This document shows, piece by piece, positions 32,179-40,839 of a stretch of 64,000 nucleotides of DNA. The stretch comes from Chara braunii (Eukaryota; Streptophyta; Charophyceae; Charales; Characeae). The DNA lies in NCBI GenBank assembly GCA_003427395.1, contig BFEA01000076.1, positions 1,119,393 through 1,183,392 on the forward strand, written 5' to 3'. Under the pieces are notes generated by a model, which ran no database searches, was not told the origin of the DNA, and worked only from the letters and a program-made list of their open reading frames with translations. How positions within the stretch are numbered: position 1 is the stretch's first letter; each line of letters begins with the position of its first letter. The translations under genes were made by a program, and so were the position numbers.

Positions 32179-32667
32179 TCATTTCTTCTCTCCTCCTTCC
32201 CGATCCACAGACAATACGACGCAAAGACTCATACGAAAAATGAATGAATATGAAGATCCAGCTGCATCCCCAAAGGTAGTTCCACGTAATATGGGAGGCC
32301 TGTCACAACAGCTAAAGCAGGGAGGGTAGTGGCGATCCCTGAAGCGCTTTTCTGCCGCCAGCCACCAGTACACGATTTCATCGTCACAAATGCTTCGTGA
32401 GTCGGAGCGGCAATGGAGGCAGCAGAGCTTGCAAATGGTATAAGAGGGCAAGAAAATAAGAAAAGCAAGCAAAGCAACAAAAGCGAGCAAAACGTAGGCT
32501 GACATCTCGATAGCTATCCCCATCTTCTCAACCGCCCCCTCTTTGTTCAACGCCATAGCCCCTAGCTCGACTAGCCTGCAGACTGCCCAACGCAGAAGTT
32601 GAAGTGGAAAGAAGACTTGCATCATCAGCGGTAGAGCCCCCCTGCGTGCAAAGTGAGAACAACGCAA
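32179..32667 (-). CDS. 162-aa unknown ORF with a hydrophobic segment (repeat B)
   Basis: The frame begins RCSHFARRGALPLMMQVFFP, continues through GAMALNKEGAVEKMGIAIE to a hydrophobic run of about 17 residues (AYVLLAFVALLAFLIFL, roughly residues 57-73) that could span a membrane, then a Cys-containing segment (CKLCCLHCRSDSRSICD) and YWWLAAEKRFRDRHYPPCF. The copy in repeat A has the same protein with a 21-bp in-frame indel and one frameshift. Indels that preserve phase argue for past coding. No known domain is recognised, and a chance ORF in a repeat is still possible. Confidence 0.45.
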   Translation of the reverse strand: MRCSHFARRGALPLMMQVFFPLQLLRWAVCRLVELGAMALNKEGAVEKMGIAIEMSAYVLLAFVALLAFLIFLPSYTICKLCCLHCRSDSRSICDDEIVYWWLAAEKRFRDRHYPPCFSCCDRPPILRGTTFGDAAGSSYSFIFRMSLCVVLSVDREGGEKK

Positions 32668-32760
32668 ACAATGGAAGATCGTGCAGTTTCTTAGCGCATG
32701 CGTGGTGCATCACAAGTGACTGAAATAGTCAGGAAGTTCTAGAGGTGAGGGCGAGGAAGC

Positions 32761-33105
32761 TTATACCCTGTCTTCTTCGTCATTGATCATCCACTCCAGC
32801 AATTCCTGATCCACCTGGTAATCCATGGCGAAGGCAACCACCAAGCACCGACGTCCCGGTACAGGGCTCAGAACACCGTCTGCCCGATCTTCTGTCAACT
32901 GGAATGCCTGCTGCCGTTCGGCCCACAATCTTGAATTACGGCCGAGCGGAAAGGCCTGTGCGCTGATTCGATGATGGGAGTCGGGGGGACGTTCCACTTG
33001 CTTAAATAGTGCCCTGTCATCGTCACTTTCCGAGAGATATTGCCTGCGGACAATACAAACGTCGATGGTGACGTGAGGCGGGAAAAAAATCAACTCAAAC
33101 AACAA
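32761..33105 (-). CDS. 114-aa acidic unknown ORF (repeat B)
   Basis: Begins near the A-rich tract and reads YLSESDDDRALFKQVERPPD, SAQAFPLGRNSRLWAERQQ, QLTEDRADGVLSPV and ends INDEEDRV. It matches the repeat-A ORF at 24856-25194 closely. A five-residue insertion (QELLE-type, 15 bp) near the C-terminus preserves the frame. It lies just upstream, on the minus strand, of the hydrophobic ORF. The role is unknown. Confidence 0.45.
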   Translation of the reverse strand: MLFELIFFPPHVTIDVCIVRRQYLSESDDDRALFKQVERPPDSHHRISAQAFPLGRNSRLWAERQQAFQLTEDRADGVLSPVPGRRCLVVAFAMDYQVDQELLEWMINDEEDRV

Positions 33106-34021
33106 AACGAAAGCAAAAAAAAAATAACAATAATAAAAAAAATAAAAATAAAAACAAACACAATAGCAGAAAAGTTCGAGATAACTTCCCTTGATTGGGG
33201 GGATATGATCCGTATCACGCGCCTTCTAATTGTCCTACCTAATAGGTCGAAACGTTACCGCTGGTGATTAGTGTAAAAAATAAGGAAAAAAGAGCGGAAA
33301 AAGAAGAAGAAAAAAGAAAGAAAAAAAGAAAAGAAAGAAAAAAAAGCTCCGTCACCGTCACTCGCCGAGGGAAGAAACAAAAAACAAAAACAACAAAAAA
33401 AGCATAAAAATTTGAAAACAACGCCCCTGATTTGTGAGGATACGATCCATATCACACACCTTCTGATTGTCCTATCAATTGAGCGAAACATCACTATTTG
33501 GAGAACGTGCATGCCTTGCTGTTCGCCTCAATGCGCGCACGGGCTGTGCGCATAATGGGACTCATGTTTATTGCAGGCTGTGAGCATTCCCCTGGCCCAT
33601 AACTGCTGTCCTACGATCATCTTTTTGTGACGTAATATGCTCTGAACGAGTTTGTATGACAACTGGGGTGTGTCGCTCTATCGTACTCGTTTGGGTTTCT
33701 CGGTCGTCATTATTCCGCGCAGTCTTTCATCAAGGTTTATCTTTTATTATTTATTATTTATTTATTTATTTACTCGCTCTGTCCGGCCTTTTTATGCCTT
33801 TACCAATTGCTACTTGTGCTTGGTGATTCCTCCCCTCTTCCAACCATCCTCGCTCCTCGCCCCCCTGTTATGTGTGTGTGTGTGTGTGTGCGTTGGGCAC
33901 CAGGTAGTAACCTGCGAAAGTGTCGCCTTGATGCAGGTACGGACGCATGGAGGACAAAGCTGGAGCGCTGAAGCCGACAAGTAACTCCTGAAGTAAGTCC
34001 CCTAGCCTCCACCATAGCCCA

Positions 34022-34022
<1 letters not shown>

Positions 34023-34094
<72 letters not shown>

Positions 34095-34095
34095 N

Positions 34096-34160
<65 letters not shown>
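34023..34160 (+). repeat. (CT)n microsatellite with one N
   Basis: About 68 CT units with an unresolved base at 34095. Reading frames over it translate to Arg-Glu or Ser-Leu runs and are not genes. Confidence 0.98.
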
Positions 34161-34162
<2 letters not shown>

Positions 34163-34639
34163 GCTGCAATGTACTGCAGCTGCGCTATGCTTAGCGCTGA
34201 AGTCCTTCCACTGTGCTATGCTAGCGCTCAAGCCCTTCGACTATCGTCGACTACCACTACTACGCCGATTGCCTATTGGATACCTCCCTCCTACGCGGAC
34301 CAGCTATATATAGTGCTGATCCGAGGCCGCTCTCACCAATGTCGAGCGGCGCCAGTCTTTGGCACCCAGCAGCTGGCGCCTAGCTTGGCGCCCAAATTCG
34401 AATTGTTCGAATTTGAGGAAGGCCTAAAACGGCCTTTGCGCCTACTGGGCCTCTACCGAGGTCTAGTGCCAAAACGATGTGCCACACCGGTAGCCTGTGC
34501 CTACCAACCTATGGGGCCCTATACTGGGCCGAAACGACACCGGGCCTAAAATACCCCCTAACCCAACCCCTAGTCCTACCTGGATGGGCCCGGTAGGGCC
34601 GTGTGGAACTCAAAATGCCACACAATTCGAGTAAGTACG

Positions 34640-35440
34640 CGTGATTTTTCCTGTGCAAGTACCATGCCTCAGTCATGACAGCAATCTCATGGTCATTGAC
34701 AATTCGAGTAACTACGCGCAATTCTTCCCGTGCAAGTACCATGCGACAGCTCAAGAGCTCGCAAGGATCTTCAACACTCTCTGGATTTGCAGCCATGGAG
34801 GTTCGAGGACATCGTTAGCGAACGCGACACTCGATTCATGTCCACCTTTCAAACTTCTCCCATGAAGGAGTTCGGGACTGAGATGAAACCAAGTTCGGCT
34901 CGGCATACACGAACGGACATGCGAACGGAGTGGGCACGTCAAACCACTCAAGTAATGCTCTGTATGCTCAGCACAGAATGAGAGCGATTGGGTTGACCAC
35001 CTCCCCAGCATCAAATGCGCCTACAACACTTCGTTACATCCAATGTTCGACATTACTTCTTTCGAGCTACACCACGGTGGTAAAAAAAAACATATCTTCG
35101 AAAACCTTCCTCTCCCTCGGGCAACCAACATTGACGCCCCTTGCACACACGCCTCCATTCAGAAGATGTGAGAATTGCTAGCCAAGGCCCACGCAAACAT
35201 GCAAAAGGTCCAGGTCTGCATGCAACAGTGTGTCCCATCCGTGCAGAGCTTGTATGGGTTTCCTCCAAGAAGTTTGCAGGAGCAGAGTCTCTTGTGAACT
35301 CCTCCCCAAGTGATTTGGACCATGGCTTGTTCGTGACGCAGTTGGTGACCAGCCCAATGGCCCTTCGTTCAACATCAACATCCCTCCTCATCTGTCGGTC
35401 CACCCGGTCTTCCACGCTTCTAAGCTGGAATACCTAGGTT
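34640..35440 (+). pseudogene. Gypsy-3: integrase fragment
   Basis: Remains of an integrase from a separate Ty3/gypsy element. At 34808-34840 the second catalytic position reads IVSERDTRFMS, where the usual SDRD Asp has become Glu. The Glu-containing segment is TDMRTEWARQ at about 34917. A shifted frame at 34985-35085 reads SDWVDHLPSIKCAYNTSLHP and FELHHGG. Later frames give AKAHANMQKVQV (35165) and NINIPPHLSVHPVFHASKLE (35370), the usual end of the integrase C-terminal module. An imperfect duplication of about 75 bp (AATTCGAGTAAGTACGCG and AATTCGAGTAACTACGCG) precedes it. RT and RNase H are absent. Confidence 0.8.
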
Positions 35441-36491
35441 TCGTCTGAAAGCACCGACTTTCCAACACACATTCGATATCTAGAGCAGATTTGCAAGCTT
35501 CAAGACCACTCATATACGCCGAGTACAAGCAACTACGACTGGCCAAAGAAGCTCTACAGCAGCCGATTGCCCGTCCCACCCTGACTTGGTTCCCCCTTCT
35601 GACAGACGGCTACGGCCTCACCGGTAGGCTCGATCTTTCAAGGAGAGGGGGGGTTGCTACGCACGGCATCCACATGAGCCTCTTCAGGGCGCAACATTGG
35701 AGTAGAGGTGTAGGTTGCCAGTTTCCAGTTTTTCTTTCTCTTTTGGGGGCCATCTACACTTTTTCTGAGGTTCGTTTTTGTTGAGTTCTCAATCATTTGT
35801 TTGTTTTTAGTTCTTTTGTTTGTTTCAGGTTTTTTCCAGTCTGGATAGGACGTTTCAGCAGTTCAGTTCATTCGTCTAATCCGGGAGTTTTGGTCCGGAT
35901 GTATCGTTCCAGCATTAGGAGCCCGTTGTTTCAGGCCGAGCATGTTTTCCTTAGGCTGGACCTCGTTTTAGTCTTTTCAGATGACACACTCTACTAGTTC
36001 AACAGAGGAGCCTGGATGTCCCGTAGGGACACAGGCACGCCGATGTAGACCAGGATTTGGGCCTGCATCCTGGACCATTGATTGGCGATTCGATCCGATG
36101 GCCCAGGATACAAACCACAGCTGCATCTAGTAGGCCCAGCTGGGCCGCACACACTTTCGGCACTCAGCATTTGGAGGTGCAGACATTACACTGCTGGAGC
36201 AGCGCTGGATCTGTAGCGGAGCTCGGCTGGAGTAGAGAGATATGGATGCAGGTGGAGGCCAGGGACATGGGACTTGACTGCTGGACTCACTTGGGCCTCA
36301 TCGCTGCAGTTCGTCTTCAGGGCCCTCCCCTGCATCACAGCTCCAAGGCAACAGCTTTATGCTGGTTAGCATCTGGCTCCGCGGCACAGAGAGAGAGAGA
36401 GAGTCGACATGTTCTTCTTCTTATTCTCTCCAGCTCTTCTCCTCCATCTCCATTTCTTCTTCTCCTTCTCCCTCCGCTGCTTCTTGTTCTT

Positions 36492-36557
<66 letters not shown>

Positions 36558-37015
36558 AGACCTTCGTCCGTGGATGCATTGTCCGCAGGGCAACTATCTT
36601 CTATGTCTGAGCTGCCATACCTATCCTGTGTGTGCCTGATGATGGACGATTGCAGTCTGTTGGAATCATGATGAGTCAGATCTGTGTATTTCACTTTTCC
36701 ACTACATTCTTATTGCCCTTTCTACTTCCGTAATTCTTGGGTTCTTTCTTTTTTTTATTAACAATCCATGCCTCTTATATTTCCAGGCGTGCGACACCAC
36801 GCCTATCCACTGCCCGCCATGTGGCAGGCGTTTGTTCTCGTTGTGGTTCTTTTATTTGGGGAGGGCGAAACTTGCAACCATTTGACGTTTTTCATTGGGA
36901 CATCCTACCCCATCACACTACTGGACCTTCCTCCCCCGTTACACTACTGGGCCTTCCTCAAGCCCCAAAACTTGGCATTCTGAAGTTGCCTGGGGCCACA
37001 TCCTGGTGGTTTAGG
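35441..37015. other. Non-coding, repeat-like; contains a (GA)n tract
   Basis: No domain was recognised. A (GA)n tract occurs at 36496-36552, with a shorter one at 36389-36403. Frames over these encode Arg-Glu runs only. The segment probably comprises LTR or leader sequence of the flanking gypsy fragments. Confidence 0.35.
36496..36552 (+). repeat. (AG)n microsatellite
   Basis: About 28 perfect AG units. Confidence 0.97.
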
Positions 37016-37332
37016 GGAGACGCTGACAGTACGCCCTTCCTATCGAATAGACGTCCCTCCTCCGCACCTTCACACTTGTCCAGTCTTCCATGCTTCAAAG
37101 TTGTTGCCTGTTAACTGAGGACAATCCTTCCCTTCGTGTAGATCAATGAACCCGCCTGATATGGATGGTAGTTTTGAACCCCATCGACAATCAGGTTGAA
37201 CTTAGAACCAATAGGAAGGGGAGATAGTCACGAAGACCCAGACGACCCGAAAGACCAACTTCGTGAGAGCGCACCTCGAATTGTCACATACTATGAGCAA
37301 GCACGTAGGGGGATCTGTGAATTCGACGCGTA
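37016..37332 (+). pseudogene. Chromovirus integrase/chromodomain tail fragment
   Basis: Short shifted frames reproduce the end of the gypsy-1 polyprotein: RIDVPPHLHTCPVFHASKLL at about 37050-37110, then a degenerate stretch where gypsy-1 has its PDMDG and IDRIL segments, then ESAPRIVTYYEQARRGI at 37268-37318, which parallels ETAP.IVSYYECARRGI after 12360. It is clearly related to gypsy-1 and not to the gypsy-3 integrase just upstream, so it is a separate fragment. Confidence 0.65.
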
Positions 37333-37529
37333 GACAGCCATTCCATCCTTGTTTCAACCCTGATTCTTAAGCATAGTCTTGATAAGCAATCTAAGACTTG
37401 AGCTGAAGAGAATACATCATGGCAAACCACCACAACCAAACTCCTCTAGCACCACAACCAAACTCCTCTAGCCTTGTAGGCGTTGCTGATTTCTTTTCTT
37501 TTTTTTGACACACACATGCCCTTTCTGTT

Positions 37530-37655
37530 CTGGGGGGCGTCAGTCCAGTTGCTATTCACCGGCAAGCATGGCGGACAAGGTCGAAGGCATTGCTGATTTT
37601 TTTCCCCTTCTGTTCTGGGGGCGTCAGTCCGGTTGCTATTCACCGGCAAGCATGG
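37530..37655 (+). repeat. Tandem duplication, about 80 bp period
   Basis: The block TTCTGTTCTGGGGG, GCGTCAGTCC and TTGCTATTCACCGGCAAGCA is present twice (from about 37522 and from about 37608). The copies are nearly identical. Confidence 0.85.
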
Positions 37656-37762
37656 ACTGGGTGATGGTGGGTATCTTGATGTCCTTGGTCTACGGGGTTG
37701 CTAGGTGGCTTGCAAAGTCCGGTTTACTCAAGCCCAACAGAGCACAGCTACAAACTATTTCA

Positions 37763-37830
37763 TCGTGTAGGTCAATAGGTTAGGTCACTTGCCCAATTCA
37801 CATAAGGTCATGTGTTCGATACCAAACTGT
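37763..37830 (+). repeat. tRNA-derived SINE head (or decayed tRNA)
   Basis: TAGGTCAATAGG at 37768-37779 resembles the pol III A box. GTTCGATAC at 37814-37822 fits the B-box consensus GWTCRANNC exactly. The spacing is that of a tRNA, and AAGGTCAT before the B box resembles the tRNA variable loop/T-arm. No acceptor stem can be drawn, so a SINE head or tRNA pseudogene is more likely than a working tRNA. Confidence 0.55.
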
Positions 37831-38110
37831 AACTTAGGGCTGGTCATACCTGTATGCAGAAAAGGGAGGACAGAAAAACCTCCTCGTCTTCAATTCTGGC
37901 ATAGGCAGAATCACCAAGACCCCGGATGCTTGAACAGTGCTTGGCAAGGTAGTCCACAGCGCAGGGCACCATAGCTTAGGATAGTGCAGTACTGAGAAAG
38001 AGAGAGAGCGGCGACATTCAGAGAGAGACCACAAGACCTGAGCGGGGTCGAGAGACAGACTTACCTGCTTGTTGTCGTTGCTTGCAACTATGGTCACAGA
38101 GCTTGAGAAA

Positions 38111-38410
38111 CCTGTGTACATCATTTCAAGTTGTAAATAAGTTCCAAGTGTACTCATATCGTGTGGATCTTGCTGGCTTGGTGCAGATCTTAAGAGACAT
38201 GCAAAGGCGAGAAAGCAAGATCCTTTTCAGTGAAGGCAAAACCTTTTCACTTCTAATCTTAGGCACACTTTCCTGTGTACATCATTTCAAGTTGTAAATA
38301 AGTTCCAAGTGTACTCATATCGAGTGGATCTTAAGAGCCATGCAAAGGTGAGAAAGCAAGATCCTTCTCAGTGAAGGCAGGACCTTTTCACTTTTCATCT
38401 TTGGCACACT
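38111..38410 (+). repeat. 161-bp tandem duplication
   Basis: CCTGTGTACATCATTTCAAG at 38111 recurs at 38272 (offset 161). The second copy lacks about 27 bp in the middle (the GCTGGCTTGGTGCAG segment) and both end with CCTTTTCACTT. Confidence 0.9.
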
Positions 38411-38865
38411 TTTCTCTCACCTTTTTGGGGGTGCCACATGTACCCATTACTTAAGCAACCGCACCAAAGATTAGATATGAAGTACCTACACCCTTGTGGT
38501 CTGTGGATAACAGCTGGAAAACAGCCATCTCCGTGCAAAATTTGTCCTATCAGTGGTTCCCCATCTTTCAGTAATAACATGCTTTGTTGAACTAGATTGA
38601 CTGATGTTTCCGCAGTTTTGAACAAAGAAGTTCGTCACAAACAATTTCACAAAAACAAGCCTCTAGCCAGGCTTGTAAATGAATGGGAGAACTCGTTTGA
38701 GAAGTCAACAGTGTTTTCAACTTCTGTCCATTTGCTGACATAAGACTGCCTCCAACCTCTTTATCTTTTGCCCCTGCCTTCCATCCTCACCTTTTGGGCC
38801 TGCTCACAACCTCCTCCATTCTCAGAGATAGGAGGGTACAGTTCCGCACAAACTGGGTTACACCG
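38411..38865. other. No recognisable gene
   Basis: I see no coding domain, simple repeat or RNA-like structure here. Confidence 0.4.
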
Positions 38866-39075
38866 GCCGCGGGCACTTCACTTTCACATGCCCGCAAGCA
38901 CTTCACTTTAATCCTTCACTTTAATCCGCCAACGGGCACTTCACTTTAATCCGCCCGCGGGCACTTCACTTCCATACGCCCTCGGGCACTTCACTTTCAT
39001 ACGCCCGTGGGCACTTCACTTTCATACGCCCGTGGGCACTTCACTTTCATACACCCGCGGGCACGTCACGTTACC
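38866..39075 (+). repeat. 25-bp minisatellite, about 8 units
   Basis: Units of the form GGGCACTTCACTTTCATACGCCC repeat at 25-bp spacing (for example ACGCCCGTGG at 39001 and 39026). Each junction carries a CCCGCGGGC-type palindrome. The left units are more diverged, and one contains a short internal duplication of CACTTTAATCC. Confidence 0.92.
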
Positions 39076-39352
39076 TCGCCACAACTTTCGGAACTCGGCC
39101 TCCAAAGCAAAATGGCTGGGGGAACCAGCCAAAAGGAGGTTCCTTTTTCTTTGGCGCGCACGGCATTCTCAGGTTCAGCTTCAACAGCTGGGCGAAGTAC
39201 TGGTGGTTTAACCAGAAAGGGCTTATCCAGTGGCTGGGCCATCCACTGCCTCCCCTGCCATAGCTTGCGAGAAGTTCGTTTTACCGCCCCTTAATTACAT
39301 TTTGTCAACTGGATACACCTTCCCAGAGGCATAGAAAGCAACATTTGTTTTT

Positions 39353-39407
39353 GGGCCATGCTAATCTTCTGTGTCTCGTTCCAGTTTTAATGGACGTCCT
39401 GAACGAC
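39353..39407 (-). ncRNA. U6 snRNA-derived segment (truncated pseudogene)
   Basis: Read on the minus strand, the segment runs from a GTC-TTC-GGAC-TCC 5' stem-loop-like region through TAAAACTGGAACGAGACAC then AGAAGATTAGCATGGCCC. This follows the 5' half of U6 snRNA, including the nearly invariant AGATTAGCATGGCCC, with a few substitutions. It breaks off exactly after GGCCC, before the U2-pairing/3' stem-loop part, and is followed by unrelated A-rich sequence. It is therefore a truncated U6 pseudogene or a U6-containing chimeric repeat, not a functional gene. Confidence 0.75.
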
Positions 39408-39845
39408 AACGCTACTGTGCCTCCTCGGGAAGCATTCAAGGAAAAGGGCCAAAATATAAAAATAAAAATGGAGGCATTACGTGCAGCAGACTGCACAAAT
39501 GGAAGGAAATTAATGACAGCAAACAAAGAAAGGAAGAAAAAAGAAAAACAAGTAAGCAATGGCCACACGTTCCCACAGATCAAACTTGAGAAGCACGACA
39601 TGTTCTTATGACACTCGGACTCGCACGTTTCGACTCCTCAGGGGGCTAACCACAAACCAAGCCTCACACCTACCACACCTACACTGAGTATATCTTCTTT
39701 GTCACAATCCACTTTTAACGGACCTCTACTGTGCCGCCTCTGGATGCGTTCGAGCAAAAGGGCCAAAATCAAAATAAAAATGGAGGCACTACATACAGCA
39801 GACTACGCAAATGGAACGGAATTAATGACTGCAACCGAAGCACAA
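39360..39845 (+). repeat. Dispersed direct duplication, offset about 330 bp
   Basis: Shared anchors in order are TACTGTGCC, AAAAGGGCCAAAAT, ATAAAAATGGAGGCA and GGAATTAATGAC-type, found at 39414-39515 and again at 39728-39828. The two copies are diverged and separated by about 150 bp of unique sequence. Confidence 0.8.
39690..39725 (-). ncRNA. Second, more diverged U6-like segment
   Basis: On the minus strand TCCGTTAAAAGTGGATTG then ACAAAGAAGATAT aligns with U6 TCCGATAAAATTGGAACG then ACAGAGAAGAT. It lies in the second copy of the same repeat (39690-39840 parallels 39360-39540), so it was copied with its surroundings rather than inserted separately. Confidence 0.5.
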
Positions 39846-39957
39846 CAAATCACGGCTCGTCGGGGCAAGCGCATCCCGAGGGAAAATGGTCATTGCTCTC
39901 CTTTCTTTAGTCTTTGCATTACCGAGGGACGAACATCCCCTTTATATTCTTGAGCCC

Positions 39958-40020
39958 ATCACGATTTGAACTCATGATCTGTTTATCAACAGCGACAAGT
40001 GTTCACCATTCACTCATTAC
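39958..40020 (-). repeat. tRNA-derived SINE head, minus strand
   Basis: On the minus strand TGAGTGAATGGTGAACACTT (A-box-like) is followed about 35 bp later by ATGAGTTCAAATCGTGATGG, whose GTTCAAATC (39963-39971) fits the B box exactly. The order and spacing are those of a tRNA. No closed acceptor stem is visible. Confidence 0.6.
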
Positions 40021-40116
40021 GGCTGGGTTGCTCTCATTTTCCTTCCTTTTCTCCTGACTTCTCTTCGCCACTTCGTAAGGTCATCCACGGCAGAACCTAC
40101 CTGCCCTCCACGCGAC

Positions 40117-40165
40117 CCTCCATCCTCCTCCTCCTCCTCCTCCTCCTCCTCCTCCTCCTCCTCCT
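40117..40165 (+). repeat. (TCC)n microsatellite
   Basis: About 15 CTC/TCC units. An adjoining 24-bp unit GATCGTCTTCCACCTCCT is doubled at 40201-40236. Confidence 0.95.
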
Positions 40166-40480
40166 GACTGCCATCTTTGGTCGTCGACGCTCTTCTTCCT
40201 GATCGTCTTCCACCTCCTGATCGTCTTCCACCTCCTCTTCCACTTACTTTCATTATTCTCGTGCTATGTTCATATCCCACTCGCCACCCTCGTCAATCCA
40301 ATCATCCGACCGATCCATCATTCAATCATCAACCAATGAGAAAAGTGATCAATCATTCTCTAACAGCAATAAAAATATTGCATACGACATCGAATACTTG
40401 CGCATTCAAATTATTGCCTTCAGTAACTTCGCTGATTTGATCTGCCAACCTAAGACTTAAATCAATTGTCGCCGTATCCA

Positions 40481-40705
40481 TCAATTATAACAGTTAACTT
40501 AACCAAGTCGTTGTACTCATTCGATTGATCAACCGTTCAATTGATGAACCATAACATTGACAAAGCACGCACACCCAAGAGCCCAGTACACCCATTATAA
40601 CAGTTAACTACCAAGTCGTTGTACCCGTTCGATTGATCAACCGTTCAATTGATGAACCATAACATTGAGAAAGCACGCACACCCAAGAGCCTAGTACACC
40701 CATGA
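40481..40705 (+). repeat. Tandem duplication, about 107-110 bp
   Basis: TTATAACAGTTAACT at about 40485 recurs at 40595, and CAACCGTTCAATTGATGAACC recurs with an offset of 107. The copies are almost identical. The second runs into a pol III B-box sequence (GTTCGAATC at 40727-40735). Confidence 0.92.
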
Positions 40706-40740
40706 ACTGTTGAAATACAGATCCGAGTTCGAATCCAGAC
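40690..40740 (+). repeat. SINE fragment with perfect B box
   Basis: CCATGAACTGTTGAAA at 40700 followed by GAGTTCGAATCCAG. The first motif is shared with the SINE-like unit at 44757 (CCATGAACTGCTGAAA) and the second is a canonical B box, so this looks like a deleted copy of the same family. Confidence 0.5.
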
Positions 40741-40839
40741 GACCAAGGACCAGACAACGCTTTCATCCAAGTTTTTTTTTTTCGTCTGGAAAGGAGAGCG
40801 ACCGTGCTCTCCTCTCGCTTCTATTTTCAATAACACGAT

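Larger units (their letters stand above)
30603..33890 (-). repeat. Long direct repeat B (LTR-like or pseudo-LTR)
   Basis: Collinear with repeat A (22600-26037), from GTGTGTGCGTTAGAGTTC to TTATGTGTGTGTGTGTG. On the minus strand this is the 5' copy and lies about 120 bp before the first ORF1 segment. It lacks the pyrimidine/GT expansion found left of copy A but runs into a GT tract on its other edge. Relative to A it lacks about 30 bp near 31710 and about 100 bp near 33370. Confidence 0.9.

Noticed and set aside
33800-34231. 143-aa minus-strand frame with an Arg-Glu run
   Set aside because: It arises entirely from the (CT)n microsatellite.
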